Positions 14,466-23,202 of a stretch of DNA of 64,000 nt are shown here, one piece after another. The stretch covers positions 1 to 64,000 of the forward strand of contig PBIO01000030.1 of the NCBI GenBank assembly GCA_002720865.1, read 5' to 3'. Below the pieces are notes generated by a model. It worked only from the letters and a program-made list of their open reading frames with translations, had not been told where the DNA came from and ran no database searches. The position numbers and the translations under genes were made by a program. The number at the start of each line of letters is the position of its first letter. Positions within the stretch are counted from its first letter, which is position 1. The DNA comes from Halobacteriovorax sp. Lineage in GTDB: Bacteria; Bdellovibrionota; Bacteriovoracia; Bacteriovoracales; Bacteriovoracaceae.

Positions 14466-15665
14466 TTATGCACTGGCATATTCAGCATTTTCTTTAAATG
14501 CTTGCCATAGATGTCTTCTTCTTTGAGAGTCTGAGTTCTCTCCTTGTCTCTGACCAAATTGACCTTGCTGTCCTTTCTGTCCAGAGAATCCTTCAGAGAA
14601 TTCCTTTCCACCACTTTCCGCATTTGCTGTGAATGCATTTTCACTGCTTAATGCAATTTTAAAATTTCCAAGTTTAATTCCACTTTGGTTCAACGTTTTT
14701 GCTAATTGTGATTCATTTTCTACGAAAAAGTTGTGCCCAATTTTATCTTTAGAAATAATTTTTAAATCTAATTGATTTGTATCAGCATTTTTAGAAGCTT
14801 CAATTTTAAACTGTCCAAGCTCATCGTGCTTAACAGTAACTTCCATATTATCTGCTGATTTAATATTGTTCTTTTCAATCAACCTTGAAATTTCATTTAT
14901 CAAATTATTTGAATCTGTAGAGTTAACATTTGAAAGGTTAACTACTTTCTCTTGTGCACCCATTTGAGAAAAGCTCATCTCAGCCCCATCTGACTTTAAC
15001 TGAGCCATTCCAACTGCTGCCTCTGGAATCTCAAGAGTAGCCGTTTGGCTAATTATATTTGAATCAAGGTTTTTAGACTCTTTAGAGTATTGATTTAATC
15101 CATTCATCTTCTTCGGCACAATGGCTTCATTTGTCATGCCAGCTTTTTGTACTGAATTTTTTGTTTGAACAAAATCATCTCCAGAAGGAAACAATGTTTG
15201 GGACTTACTTGAAGCATTATCAAAACCAAGCTCGTGACTTTTAAGAAGATTTCTCACTTCCATGGCCTTGGCGTCATTATTAACGACAGCTTCTCCAGTT
15301 TTTTGTCCTAATAACTCTGGCTTTAGTTCTTTTATTTTACTTAAAATGTCATCGACCTGAATTGGCTTGCCGGCGTCATTAAGAATCGTTGACCCGTCAA
15401 ATCTAAATTCTTGGCTGATAAAACTTAAAACATCTTTTGGTAATTGGGTTAAGGCATCTGGATTTTCTTTTGCCGCCTTTAACACTTCAAGAAGGTCTGG
15501 ACTCTTAGTTTTATTGGCACCACCAAGTATGTCCATAAGATTTGCGAACTCACCTGCTTCAGCCACTCCAACCTGATTTCCAAATAGAGTTTTGCCCGCA
15601 GAAGAATTAACTCCCTGAGCTGCTCCATTTTGAATCTGTTTCATGTCTAAACCAAATGCTTTCAT
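14466..15665 (-). CDS. fliK: flagellar hook-length control protein FliK
   Basis: 399 residues. The C-terminal part (about 280-360) shows the FliK conserved core: MEVTVKHDELGQFKIEASKN, LKIISKDKIGHNFFVENESQ and LAKTLNQSGIKLGNFKIAL, followed by a Gly/Gln-rich tail (GQKGQQGQFGQRQGEN). The N-terminal 270 residues are low-complexity and export-like, as in other FliK proteins. FliK measures the hook and switches export specificity through FlhB. Position between the MotE-like gene and flgD is the usual one. SD AAGGAT precedes the ATG. Confidence 0.9.
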   Translation of the reverse strand: MKAFGLDMKQIQNGAAQGVNSSAGKTLFGNQVGVAEAGEFANLMDILGGANKTKSPDLLEVLKAAKENPDALTQLPKDVLSFISQEFRFDGSTILNDAGKPIQVDDILSKIKELKPELLGQKTGEAVVNNDAKAMEVRNLLKSHELGFDNASSKSQTLFPSGDDFVQTKNSVQKAGMTNEAIVPKKMNGLNQYSKESKNLDSNIISQTATLEIPEAAVGMAQLKSDGAEMSFSQMGAQEKVVNLSNVNSTDSNNLINEISRLIEKNNIKSADNMEVTVKHDELGQFKIEASKNADTNQLDLKIISKDKIGHNFFVENESQLAKTLNQSGIKLGNFKIALSSENAFTANAESGGKEFSEGFSGQKGQQGQFGQRQGENSDSQRRRHLWQAFKENAEYASA

Positions 15666-15712
15666 CTTATCCTTTTCGCTGCTTTATAACGCGCGCAGCA
15701 ATTCACATTCTC

Positions 15713-16294
15713 TTATTTTTTCATAGTCATGTACTGTTTTTGAAGTCGGGCAGATATTTCCTTCTTCATTAAGTTGAATATTTTACTCACCTTCTCCGGT
15801 GGCAGCATCCCTAGGATCTTTATAGAAATGTCTGCATCCTGCACTGAAAGCACTTCTGCCGCACTTTGGGGCTTCATACCGCTTACAACATCTACCATAT
15901 GAGTGATCCTTTTCTCTCTTTGTTTATCCGACTCATCAAGGCATCCCAAGAATTTTAACTGACGGTTTTGAAAGGTCTTTACCTTTTTTTCGAAATCACC
16001 TGAGTTCATATAAAGCTGTTCAGCTCTTTTTTCTAGCTCAATCTCTTTTAACTTTAAAACTTCCTCTTTCTTCATAAGCTCTTTAGAGAAACCAATAATT
16101 TTGCCTCGGCCTAGTCGCTTTAGTTGTTTCTCAACTCTTTCATTAACAGCATCTTGAAATTCATCGTAGGAGTATTTCTTATCTCTTGGATCTTCAATTT
16201 TCTTTTTTACACTTTCATCTTCAGCCTTATCTTCCTGGGCCATTAGCGGAGTAAAACTTAAAACTAGTAATGTTAAAATTAATAATTTTTTCAT
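15713..16294 (-). CDS. MotE-like flagellar chaperone/envelope protein
   Basis: 193 residues with an N-terminal signal-type helix (MKKLLILTLLVLSFTPLMAQ), a long coiled coil (about 60-125, MKKEEVLKLKEIELEKRAEQ) and a C-terminal MgtE-N-like helical domain (VDVVSGMKPQSAAEVLSVQD, ISIKILGMLPPEKVSKIFN). This order is that of MotE, a periplasmic chaperone of the motor protein MotC, and of the similar 'flagellar protein between fliJ and fliK' in many operons. It is probably anchored in or exported across the inner membrane. Exact role in this organism is inferred. Confidence 0.75.
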   Translation of the reverse strand: MKKLLILTLLVLSFTPLMAQEDKAEDESVKKKIEDPRDKKYSYDEFQDAVNERVEKQLKRLGRGKIIGFSKELMKKEEVLKLKEIELEKRAEQLYMNSGDFEKKVKTFQNRQLKFLGCLDESDKQREKRITHMVDVVSGMKPQSAAEVLSVQDADISIKILGMLPPEKVSKIFNLMKKEISARLQKQYMTMKK

Positions 16295-16296
16295 AA

Positions 16297-16740
16297 CTAC
16301 TTCCTACCACCTAGACTTAAAATTCTCATTTCTTCTAAAGTCTCGAAATCTTTTTTATTCTTATTCTTTTTAAATTCTTTTTTTTCTTTTTCTTTTAGCT
16401 TATCAATAACTTTAGTTTCACCACGAGCAACCTTCATTTCTTGTACTTTAATTTCATATTGCTCTTGAAGAATAGCCAATTTCTCTTGTTCTTGTTTAAT
16501 TGCTGAGTTCTTCCCTTCAATAAAATATGGGAAAAACTTAATAGTCTCTCCCCTTGTGTTATCACTTAAAATATTTTCCTGTCCTGCGTAAGCCTCTCCA
16601 ATATGTTCATGATAGCTTTCAATTCGACTTTTACATTCCTGAATACCTTTTAGAATATTCCCAAGCTCAACCTTTAACTGTTTCTCTTTAAATTCTCTGA
16701 GCTTTAAAAGTCCATCTAATTTAAACTTAAACTTTGGCAT
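16297..16740 (-). CDS. fliJ: flagellar export chaperone FliJ
   Basis: 147 residues, almost wholly helical coiled coil, beginning FKFKLDGLLKLREFKEKQLK, the usual FliJ opening, and rich in Lys and Glu. FliJ is a cytoplasmic part of the flagellar export apparatus that binds FliI and FlhA. The call rests on this motif, the size and the place directly after fliI (two bases after its stop). Confidence 0.9.
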   Translation of the reverse strand: MPKFKFKLDGLLKLREFKEKQLKVELGNILKGIQECKSRIESYHEHIGEAYAGQENILSDNTRGETIKFFPYFIEGKNSAIKQEQEKLAILQEQYEIKVQEMKVARGETKVIDKLKEKEKKEFKKNKNKKDFETLEEMRILSLGGRK

Positions 16741-16742
16741 TA

Positions 16743-18113
16743 TTATTCCTCAAGAGCTTCAGGATTAACTGAACGTTCAGCTTTTCTCGCTAATTCCACC
16801 ATATGGTCATACAGCTCTTCAATTTTGTAAGACTCATGCATACCTTGTTCTTGTTTTAATAAGTTCATTAACTCGTCGTAAATGGCTAAGGCTTTATCTA
16901 CTTTTGGATTCGATCCTCTTGCATAAGCCCCAACGTTGATAAGGTCCTCATTTTCTCTGTATGAGGCCATAAGATCTCTTAAGAAAGAGGCCACGACTCG
17001 GTGTTCTCCCGTTACAACTTTGTTCATTACCCTAGAAATAGACTGAAGGACATCAACGGCCGGAAAGTGGTTTCTAGAAGCAAGGTCTCTACTTAAAACG
17101 ACGTGACCATCAGAAATGGCTCGAACCGCATCTGAGATAGGCTCGTCCATATCATCACCCTCAACTAGCACTGTATAAATCCCTGTGATTGTTCCTGATT
17201 CAGCTTTTGTTCCGGCCCTTTCCATTAGTTTTGGAAGTTTGGCAAAAACAGAAGGTGTATAACCCTTTTGACCTGGTGGCTCTCCAGAGCCTAGACTTAT
17301 CTCTCTATTCGCCATAGCAAATCGAGTAATAGAATCCATCATTAAAAGGACATCTTTATTTTTATCTCTGAAGTATTCAGCGATAGTCGTTGATACATAA
17401 GCAGCTTTTGATCTAATGAGTGGAGATTGATCCGAAGTCGCAACAACGATAACAGATCTTCGAAGTCCTTCTTCACCAAGATCACTTTCAATAAACTCAA
17501 GGACCTCGCGACCCCTTTCTCCGATTAGAGCAATTACATTTATATCGGCGTTAGTATTTTGGGCGATCATCCCCAAAGTAACGGACTTACCAACACCCGA
17601 GCCGGCCATAATAGCAAATCGTTGCCCCATCCCAGCTGTCATAAAACAATTTATACTATGAATTCCAGTATCAAGAGGCTTTCTTATCGGAGGTCTTTGA
17701 AGAGGGTTTAAAGGTTCACCAAAAATACTTCGAACTTCATCGACCTCAGTTTCAATTGGACCTTTTCCATCTATAGGGTTCCCTTGAAAGTCGATAACTC
17801 GCCCAAGTAGTCCCTCAGATAACTTTAATGTGGTCGTTAATTCCTTTAAATAGACTCTCGTTTCAGAGTTTATTCCTGAAAGCTCTTCGTAGGGCATGGC
17901 CATACATCTGTGACCGTTTATTCCGACAACTTCACCAAAGCATCTATCACCAAACTCTGTAACAAACTCAACATTACTTCCAATCACAGCACGGCTTAAA
18001 TTTATCTCGTAAATCCCACCTTTATTTGAATGAACTTTTCCTACTTTTTCATAAGGAATTGAGTAGTCGTAAGCTTTGATAATAGGAGATAAATCAAGTG
18101 ACAGATTACTCAT
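16743..18113 (-). CDS. fliI: flagellum-specific export ATPase FliI
   Basis: 456 residues from ATG 18113, chosen because GAGGAG lies four bases upstream; the frame stays open 51 bases further but that part would lie inside fliH and lacks such a site. Motifs: Walker A AGSGVGKS, the FliI/HrcN segment ALIGERGREVLEFIESDLG, Walker B VLLMMDSITRFA, and SLGSGEPPGQKGYTPSVFA. The hexameric ATPase powers and orders export of rod, hook and filament subunits. It overlaps the end of fliH by eight bases. Confidence 0.95.
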   Translation of the reverse strand: MSNLSLDLSPIIKAYDYSIPYEKVGKVHSNKGGIYEINLSRAVIGSNVEFVTEFGDRCFGEVVGINGHRCMAMPYEELSGINSETRVYLKELTTTLKLSEGLLGRVIDFQGNPIDGKGPIETEVDEVRSIFGEPLNPLQRPPIRKPLDTGIHSINCFMTAGMGQRFAIMAGSGVGKSVTLGMIAQNTNADINVIALIGERGREVLEFIESDLGEEGLRRSVIVVATSDQSPLIRSKAAYVSTTIAEYFRDKNKDVLLMMDSITRFAMANREISLGSGEPPGQKGYTPSVFAKLPKLMERAGTKAESGTITGIYTVLVEGDDMDEPISDAVRAISDGHVVLSRDLASRNHFPAVDVLQSISRVMNKVVTGEHRVVASFLRDLMASYRENEDLINVGAYARGSNPKVDKALAIYDELMNLLKQEQGMHESYKIEELYDHMVELARKAERSVNPEALEE

Positions 18114-19092
18114 TTGGCTCCTCATCATCTTTTTTCTCTTCAATATCATCAAAGCTAAAATCATCTAAAGTCTCTTCAGACTCTGTTGCTTTTACCTCGA
18201 CTTCTTCAACACTTGTTTCTGCCTTAATTTCTTCAATAGCTTCTTCAGCTTTCTCTTCTACGGGGATCTCTAGATCTAGTACGGGGTCATCTTTAAAAGG
18301 AAGCCCCACATTAGAGAATAATTTATCTAGATTTTTAAATTGAACTCCAATTCGCCCATTTAAAATTCCATTTTCTGACTGAAGAACAAGTCCAGGTAGA
18401 TCTAAACCGTGGTCCATCTCTACTCTGACATTTGTTAGCTCTCCGAGCCTATTTTGAACTTGCTCAAGAACATCACTCATACCATCAAAAGAGCTTTGGT
18501 TAACGTGAATAAGTAAATTAGATTTCGTTTGCATTTCAAGAATAAGTTTTTCAAGTAGTCTTTCAACATACTCTCCATCATCTTTAAGCTCTCTTAATAT
18601 AATCCATTTGGTCAGAGTTTTTACTGTTTCGTACACCTGAAGTCTTTCATTTTTAAGCATCTCTGATTTTGTTCGAAGCACGTCATTTACCATCTCACTT
18701 AAAGTTTGAATCTTCTCGTCAGTGGCCGCTTGAGTTTCTCTAAAGACTTCGTCTCTTCCGTCTTGTTGCCCTCTTTCAAAACCCTTAGCGTAAGCTTCTT
18801 CTTCAATTTGCAAAAGCCTTCTATTAACTTCATTTTGAATCTGATTTTCTCTTTCAGTTTCTTCCTGTCTGATCATCCCTCGGTGTTCCCGAACAATAGG
18901 AGCAACCTTAAAGTTACTTCTCACAGCATGATCCCGTTCAATCTTTATCGTTTTTTCATGCTCCTCTGCTTGGCGAGGAGAAACCGAGTTAATGTCTTGA
19001 AACTCATAGTCAGAGGTCGCTTCATTAAGAGGAGTACCTTTCAAATCTTGAAATTGATACTCACTTACATCTAATACTTTTGCCTTTTCCAT
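18106..19092 (-). CDS. fliH: flagellar export regulator FliH
   Basis: 328 residues. The middle (about 80-240) has the FliH pattern: a long charged helix (NRRLLQIEEEAYAKGFERGQ, with GxxxG-like spacing) and the globular part (MSDVLEQVQNRLGELTNVRV, LPGLVLQSENGILNGRIGVQ). FliH holds FliI at the export gate. It is longer than typical (about 230-270) owing to an N-terminal segment with a repeated YQFQDL/YEFQDI motif and an acidic C-terminal tail (DFSFDDIEEKKDDEE). The position between fliG and fliI supports the call. Confidence 0.9.
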   Translation of the reverse strand: MEKAKVLDVSEYQFQDLKGTPLNEATSDYEFQDINSVSPRQAEEHEKTIKIERDHAVRSNFKVAPIVREHRGMIRQEETERENQIQNEVNRRLLQIEEEAYAKGFERGQQDGRDEVFRETQAATDEKIQTLSEMVNDVLRTKSEMLKNERLQVYETVKTLTKWIILRELKDDGEYVERLLEKLILEMQTKSNLLIHVNQSSFDGMSDVLEQVQNRLGELTNVRVEMDHGLDLPGLVLQSENGILNGRIGVQFKNLDKLFSNVGLPFKDDPVLDLEIPVEEKAEEAIEEIKAETSVEEVEVKATESEETLDDFSFDDIEEKKDDEEPNE

Positions 19093-19116
19093 AATTAAGC
19101 AACCTCTCTCAATTCA

Positions 19117-20154
19117 TTAAACAAGGGCATCACCTTCACCACCTCTGGAGATGAACGCTTTACCTTGACTCTCAAGCTCTTTAGCTTTGTTAACAATTTC
19201 AGCTTGCGCTTTTTCCACATCGGATAGCTTCGTTGGACCAAGGGCCTCCAAATCTTCCAGTAACATGGTCGCCGCACGGTTTGACATGTTTTTGAAAAGC
19301 TTCGCTTTAATATCTTCTGGTGCTGTTTTAAGAGCAATAACAAGTTTTTGGTTATCAACTTCTTTGAGAAGAGTTTGAATACCTTTATCATCCACAAAGA
19401 TAAGATCTTCGAAAACAAACATGAGCTTTCTGATTTCTTCTGCAAGCTCTGGATCCTTCTCTTCCACTCGAGACATGATATTTTTCTCGCTGGACTTGTC
19501 CATCATGTTTAGCATGTCTGCAATTGGTTCCACTCCACCAAGCTGCTGAGTATCGATAGATCCAAGAGTTGATAGTTCTGTTTTTAATACATCATCAAGC
19601 TGCGCGATTAATTCTGGAGACACATAATCCAGGTTCGCCACTCTTAGAACAACTTCCGCCTGAAGTCCTTCTGGAAGTCTTCTTAAGACATCCACTTTTC
19701 TTTCAGCATTTAAGTGAGCACATATTAGAGCAATTGTTTGTGGGTGCTCGTTAATTAAAAAGTTAGCTAGAGTTCTTGTATCAACAAGCTCTAGAGATTC
19801 AAGAGTGTTTGACGTTCCCACATCAACAATCTGTCCAAGAAGTTGTTTCGCTCTATCTTCACCAAGAGCATTAATGATAAAGTCTCGCCCACGGTTCTCA
19901 GAGAAAAGAAGATCATTTTCTTCATTTAGCTGCATATAAAAGTCTTCTAGAACTTTCTTAATTAGCCAAATGGGTGCCCTACTTACATTCGACATGGCGT
20001 TAATCATACGCTTCACATCGTTATCTCTCATATGAGAGAAAATAAGCTGAGTTGTCTGAACCCCTAGGGAACTTAAAAGGAGACCTGCCTTATCTTGACC
20101 AGATAATAAACTATACTCCAAATCGGGATCAATATTTGCTTCTTCCGCTGCCAC
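19117..20154 (-). CDS. fliG: flagellar motor switch protein FliG
   Basis: 345 residues, GTG start with GGAGG eight bases upstream. FliG hallmarks: EHPQ in NEHPQTIALICAHLNAERK, the ARM middle domain, and in the C-terminal torque domain MSNRAATMLLEDLEALGPTK. FliG sits on the FliF ring, binds FliM and interacts with the stator to generate torque and switching. Length and domain order are standard. It follows fliF after 14 bases. Confidence 0.97.
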   Translation of the reverse strand: MAAEEANIDPDLEYSLLSGQDKAGLLLSSLGVQTTQLIFSHMRDNDVKRMINAMSNVSRAPIWLIKKVLEDFYMQLNEENDLLFSENRGRDFIINALGEDRAKQLLGQIVDVGTSNTLESLELVDTRTLANFLINEHPQTIALICAHLNAERKVDVLRRLPEGLQAEVVLRVANLDYVSPELIAQLDDVLKTELSTLGSIDTQQLGGVEPIADMLNMMDKSSEKNIMSRVEEKDPELAEEIRKLMFVFEDLIFVDDKGIQTLLKEVDNQKLVIALKTAPEDIKAKLFKNMSNRAATMLLEDLEALGPTKLSDVEKAQAEIVNKAKELESQGKAFISRGGEGDALV

Positions 20155-20168
20155 GACACTTTCCTCCG

Positions 20169-21857
20169 TTAGGCAATTTCTTTATTAGATTCAGTCGAGT
20201 GAATCATTTCATGAACAATCTGCGCAGCCTTTCCAGGATTTGCTTCTACTAATGAAATGAGTTTCTCTCGTAACATATTTCCTTCAATCTTTTCAGGATT
20301 GAGCTTTTCTTCTATTTGCGGCAAGGCATCCTCTAAACCAGGTAACTTCTGATTAGCCTGTACCTTCTCAAGCTCTTCAAGAGTTTTAGGTAAGAAGTCC
20401 TCAACTGTTTCAACTGTATTATCAGTAACCCATTGGATAAATGGTCTTACTACTAAGAAGAAAAAGAGTGAGATTGTAAGACCTACAGCAAGGTACTTCA
20501 TAATATTCTTAAGAAGCTCTCTGTTCTCACGTTCTCTCATAGCTGCATCAATCGCGGCTAAATCTTCTTGAGCAAACTCCATATTTTTAATCGTCAGCTG
20601 ATCACCTCTTTTGGCATTGATTCCAATTGTGCTAGCAACGATAGCAGAAAAATTAGCAAGATCTTCTTCTGACCATCTTTCATACTTTGTTTTAGTTCTT
20701 CCATACTCATCGACTACGGCCACACCATTTTCATCTAAAACAGGTACCCTTTTCCCATCGAGCATTACCGCAACACTTACGTTCTTAATTCCTGCGGTTG
20801 GCTGCTTAGAGCGAATGACCTTTTTAGGAACATTATAATTTTTGGTCGTTAGGTTCTTATCGACATTATTTCTGGTTTCAGGGATTCCAGGCTGCGGAGT
20901 TTCTCCTGGCAGATTAGACCTTGCTCCTGGTATACCCTGTGGACTAGGTCTTGAACCATTAATTCTTTGTGAGTTTTTTACTTCAGAAAGAACAGCTGTG
21001 TTTTCCTGATCATATTTAGTTTCCTCGGCAATTGACTCAGTAAAATCCATCGCCACTGCAACTTTTGCAATAACCTTTCCTTGCCCAACTACTTTTTGAA
21101 GAATCTCCTCTACTTGTGATTCATATTTTCTATTAAGCTTACTCTCAAGAGCCATTCTATTGGCCGTATTGGCCGTCATAGCGTCGCCAATATTCTCCGA
21201 TAGTTTCTTCCCTCTGGCATCTAAGATTACTACAGCCTCAGGCCTCATTCCATCAATTGAACTTGAGACCAAGCTTTGAATACCTTTAATTTCCTGAGGG
21301 GTAATCGTAACGCCTCTTTGAAGCTCTAAAACAACAGAAGCTGAAGGTGGTTTTTTCTCTGAGACAAATGGACTCGACTCAGGAATAGATAAGTGAACTC
21401 TCGATCTCTTAACTCCTCTAATATACTTAATTGTTTTAACTAATTCCCCTTCAAGGGCTCTTTGACGATTTACTTTTTGAACAAAGGTCGTAGTTCCAAA
21501 AGATTGTTTATCAAAAACTTCATAACCAACCGTCCCTGAGAAGGAAACTCCCATAGTGGCCAATTGTAGTCTCCAAATCTCTACCATATCCTCTGGAATC
21601 TTAATTGTTTTTCCGTCTTGAGCTGTCTGGTAGGGAATCTTCTTCTCTTCTAAGATCACAGCTATTTTTTTACTGTCCTCTCTATTGAGATCTGTGTAAA
21701 GCACTTGGAATCTAGTTTTTGAGGCCCAAATAGACACTCCAACTAAAGAGATGAGAACAAATATACCAACGGCAATTAGTCCCATTCTCTTCCCTGGCTC
21801 TAAACCAATGAAGAATTCTTTAAAATTGTTAATGACCTTTTCTATAAAATCCTGCAA
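20169..21857 (-). CDS. fliF: flagellar MS-ring protein FliF
   Basis: 562 residues from a TTG start supported by AGGAGG six bases upstream. Two membrane helices (about 25-45 and 445-465) flank the periplasmic ring-building motifs with FQVLYTDLNREDSKKIAVIL, IKYIRGVKRSRVHLSIPESS and VSSSIDGMRPEAVVILD. A Pro-rich loop (RPSPQGIPGARSNLPGE) precedes the second helix, as in other FliF proteins. The C-terminus (near 525-560) is the FliG-binding segment. FliF forms the MS ring that seeds basal-body assembly. Confidence 0.96.
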   Translation of the reverse strand: MQDFIEKVINNFKEFFIGLEPGKRMGLIAVGIFVLISLVGVSIWASKTRFQVLYTDLNREDSKKIAVILEEKKIPYQTAQDGKTIKIPEDMVEIWRLQLATMGVSFSGTVGYEVFDKQSFGTTTFVQKVNRQRALEGELVKTIKYIRGVKRSRVHLSIPESSPFVSEKKPPSASVVLELQRGVTITPQEIKGIQSLVSSSIDGMRPEAVVILDARGKKLSENIGDAMTANTANRMALESKLNRKYESQVEEILQKVVGQGKVIAKVAVAMDFTESIAEETKYDQENTAVLSEVKNSQRINGSRPSPQGIPGARSNLPGETPQPGIPETRNNVDKNLTTKNYNVPKKVIRSKQPTAGIKNVSVAVMLDGKRVPVLDENGVAVVDEYGRTKTKYERWSEEDLANFSAIVASTIGINAKRGDQLTIKNMEFAQEDLAAIDAAMRERENRELLKNIMKYLAVGLTISLFFFLVVRPFIQWVTDNTVETVEDFLPKTLEELEKVQANQKLPGLEDALPQIEEKLNPEKIEGNMLREKLISLVEANPGKAAQIVHEMIHSTESNKEIA

Positions 21858-21930
21858 GTGAATCCTCCTGATTCGCTAGGTGAGATTTCTGGCGTCCTGC
21901 CTACTCAACCCTGCAGTTAACTTCCTAAAT

Positions 21931-22299
21931 TTAAACCTGCATTCTCATAACTTCTTTATAAGCATCAATCACTTTCATTCTTACTTGATTCATGGCCTTA
22001 AAAGCTATATCGGCTTTTTCAACGGCTAATAGTGTTTCATGAAGATTTTTTGATTCTCCAGTTACTAACTTTTGGATAGCCGTATCAGCTTCTTTTTGAA
22101 GTCCATTTACTTCATTGATACTGCTTGAAAGCATTTCAGAAAAAGACTTTCTATTGTCAGTTCCTTTCAACTCATCTTTAAAAAGAGAGGAGTCCAGCTC
22201 ATTAAAAGACTTGGTATCTAGCTTTGCACTCTTGGTCCATTTACCGGCATCATAGTTGCCAAGAATTTGTTTTAGAGAACCTGTAGTTTCAATACTCAT
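21931..22299 (-). CDS. fliE: flagellar hook-basal body protein FliE
   Basis: 122 residues. The FliE core is at about 45-122: FSEMLSSSINEVNGLQKEAD, LVTGESKNLHETLLAVEKAD, IAFKAMNQVRMKVIDAYKEV ending MRMQV, the classical FliE C-terminus. FliE connects the MS ring with the proximal rod. The 45-residue N-terminal part is variable. It lies 29 bases after flgC, with a palindrome in the gap. Confidence 0.95.
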   Translation of the reverse strand: MSIETTGSLKQILGNYDAGKWTKSAKLDTKSFNELDSSLFKDELKGTDNRKSFSEMLSSSINEVNGLQKEADTAIQKLVTGESKNLHETLLAVEKADIAFKAMNQVRMKVIDAYKEVMRMQV

Positions 22300-22317
22300 A
22301 ATTCACCTCGCGGTTAA

Positions 22318-22332
22318 CTAGTCTAAGACTAG
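22318..22332. repeat. 15-bp interrupted palindrome over the flgC stop codon
   Basis: CTAGTCT-A-AGACTAG contains the flgC stop codon (22331-22329, minus strand) and lies upstream of the fliE start. Like the flgD palindrome it is bounded by CTAG sequences and sits exactly at a gene junction. Confidence 0.8.
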
Positions 22333-22766
22333 CGTCCGATCTCCAGGGCCTTAAGGGCCATACTCTTTGTTGTATTCATTGCATTTATATTGGCTTCATA
22401 TGATCTCGAAGCTGAGATCATATTCGCCATTTCTTCCATAACATTGATATTCGGGTAAGCCACATAACCCTGCTCATTTGCGTCAGGATGGTGAGGTTCA
22501 TACTTTAAAATTGGAGGTTTGTTTGTGGATATGACTTCCGTTGCATGAACTTCCTTAGCTTGAGCATCGAGCTCACCCTCTAATATTTCACCAAAAGATT
22601 CCCTAGCTGGCTCTGCTCCAAACACTACTTCTTTTTTACGGTAAGGACCACCTTCCGCAGTTCGTGTTGTCTGTGCATTAGCAATATTTGAAGAAATTGC
22701 TCCCATTCGCTTGCGATTTGCAGCAAGACCAGAAGCGCTAATTTTCAAACTTGTAAGCAGATCCAT
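22329..22766 (-). CDS. flgC: flagellar basal-body rod protein FlgC
   Basis: 145 residues. N-terminus LLTSLKISASGLAANRKRMG with AISSNIANAQTTRTAEGGPY and C-terminus NINVMEEMANMISASRSYEA with NAMNTTKSMALKALEIGR are diagnostic of FlgC. It forms part of the proximal rod together with FlgB, FlgF and FliE. Size and order (flgB-flgC-fliE) are standard. Confidence 0.97.
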   Translation of the reverse strand: MDLLTSLKISASGLAANRKRMGAISSNIANAQTTRTAEGGPYRKKEVVFGAEPARESFGEILEGELDAQAKEVHATEVISTNKPPILKYEPHHPDANEQGYVAYPNINVMEEMANMISASRSYEANINAMNTTKSMALKALEIGR

Positions 22767-22779
22767 AAGTTTCTCCTAG

Positions 22780-23187
22780 TTACCTTTCAGAATTGATGGC
22801 GTATTTCATCAACCCAAGTTTCTTGTTCAGAAGCTGAACAGACGCATCATAAAGAATTTTGTTTTTCGCCATTTGTGACATTTCATAATCTCTATCTACG
22901 GTGTTCCCATCCTCTGAAGCATTTCCATTCGGGTCTTCGTAAATTTCTGGTTGAAGATTTGCAAATCCTCCAGAACCTACATCGTAATGCCCATCATCTG
23001 ATGTTCCTAAACTTTGCTCTCCATCAACATCAAGAGCTCTTGCTAAGGCCTCTTCAAAACCGAGACGCTTAGACTTGTATCCTGGAGTATCAGCATTTGC
23101 GATATTGGACGTAATAACCTCTTGGCGCATTTCGCGCATTTTAATACTCGCGGCTAGTGCTTTAACGGTTGCGTCGTCAATCTTCAT
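22780..23187 (-). CDS. flgB: flagellar basal-body rod protein FlgB
   Basis: 135 residues. The N-terminal motif MREMRQEVITSNIANADTPG and the C-terminal YEMSQMAKNKILYDASVQLL followed by NKKLGLMKYAI match FlgB. It forms the most proximal rod ring. The gene starts 15 bases after the AAA+ regulator gene, so it is probably transcribed with it, not from a promoter of its own. Confidence 0.96.
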   Translation of the reverse strand: MKIDDATVKALAASIKMREMRQEVITSNIANADTPGYKSKRLGFEEALARALDVDGEQSLGTSDDGHYDVGSGGFANLQPEIYEDPNGNASEDGNTVDRDYEMSQMAKNKILYDASVQLLNKKLGLMKYAINSER

Positions 23188-23202
23188 TGCTACTCCTCTT
23201 CC

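Noticed and set aside
18114-18164. Longer N-terminus for FliI
   Set aside because: The extra residues lie inside fliH, while GAGGAG stands just before ATG 18113.
18706-19074. 122-codon plus-strand frame inside fliH
   Set aside because: It lies opposite fliH, has the composition of an antisense shadow and no plausible start signal.
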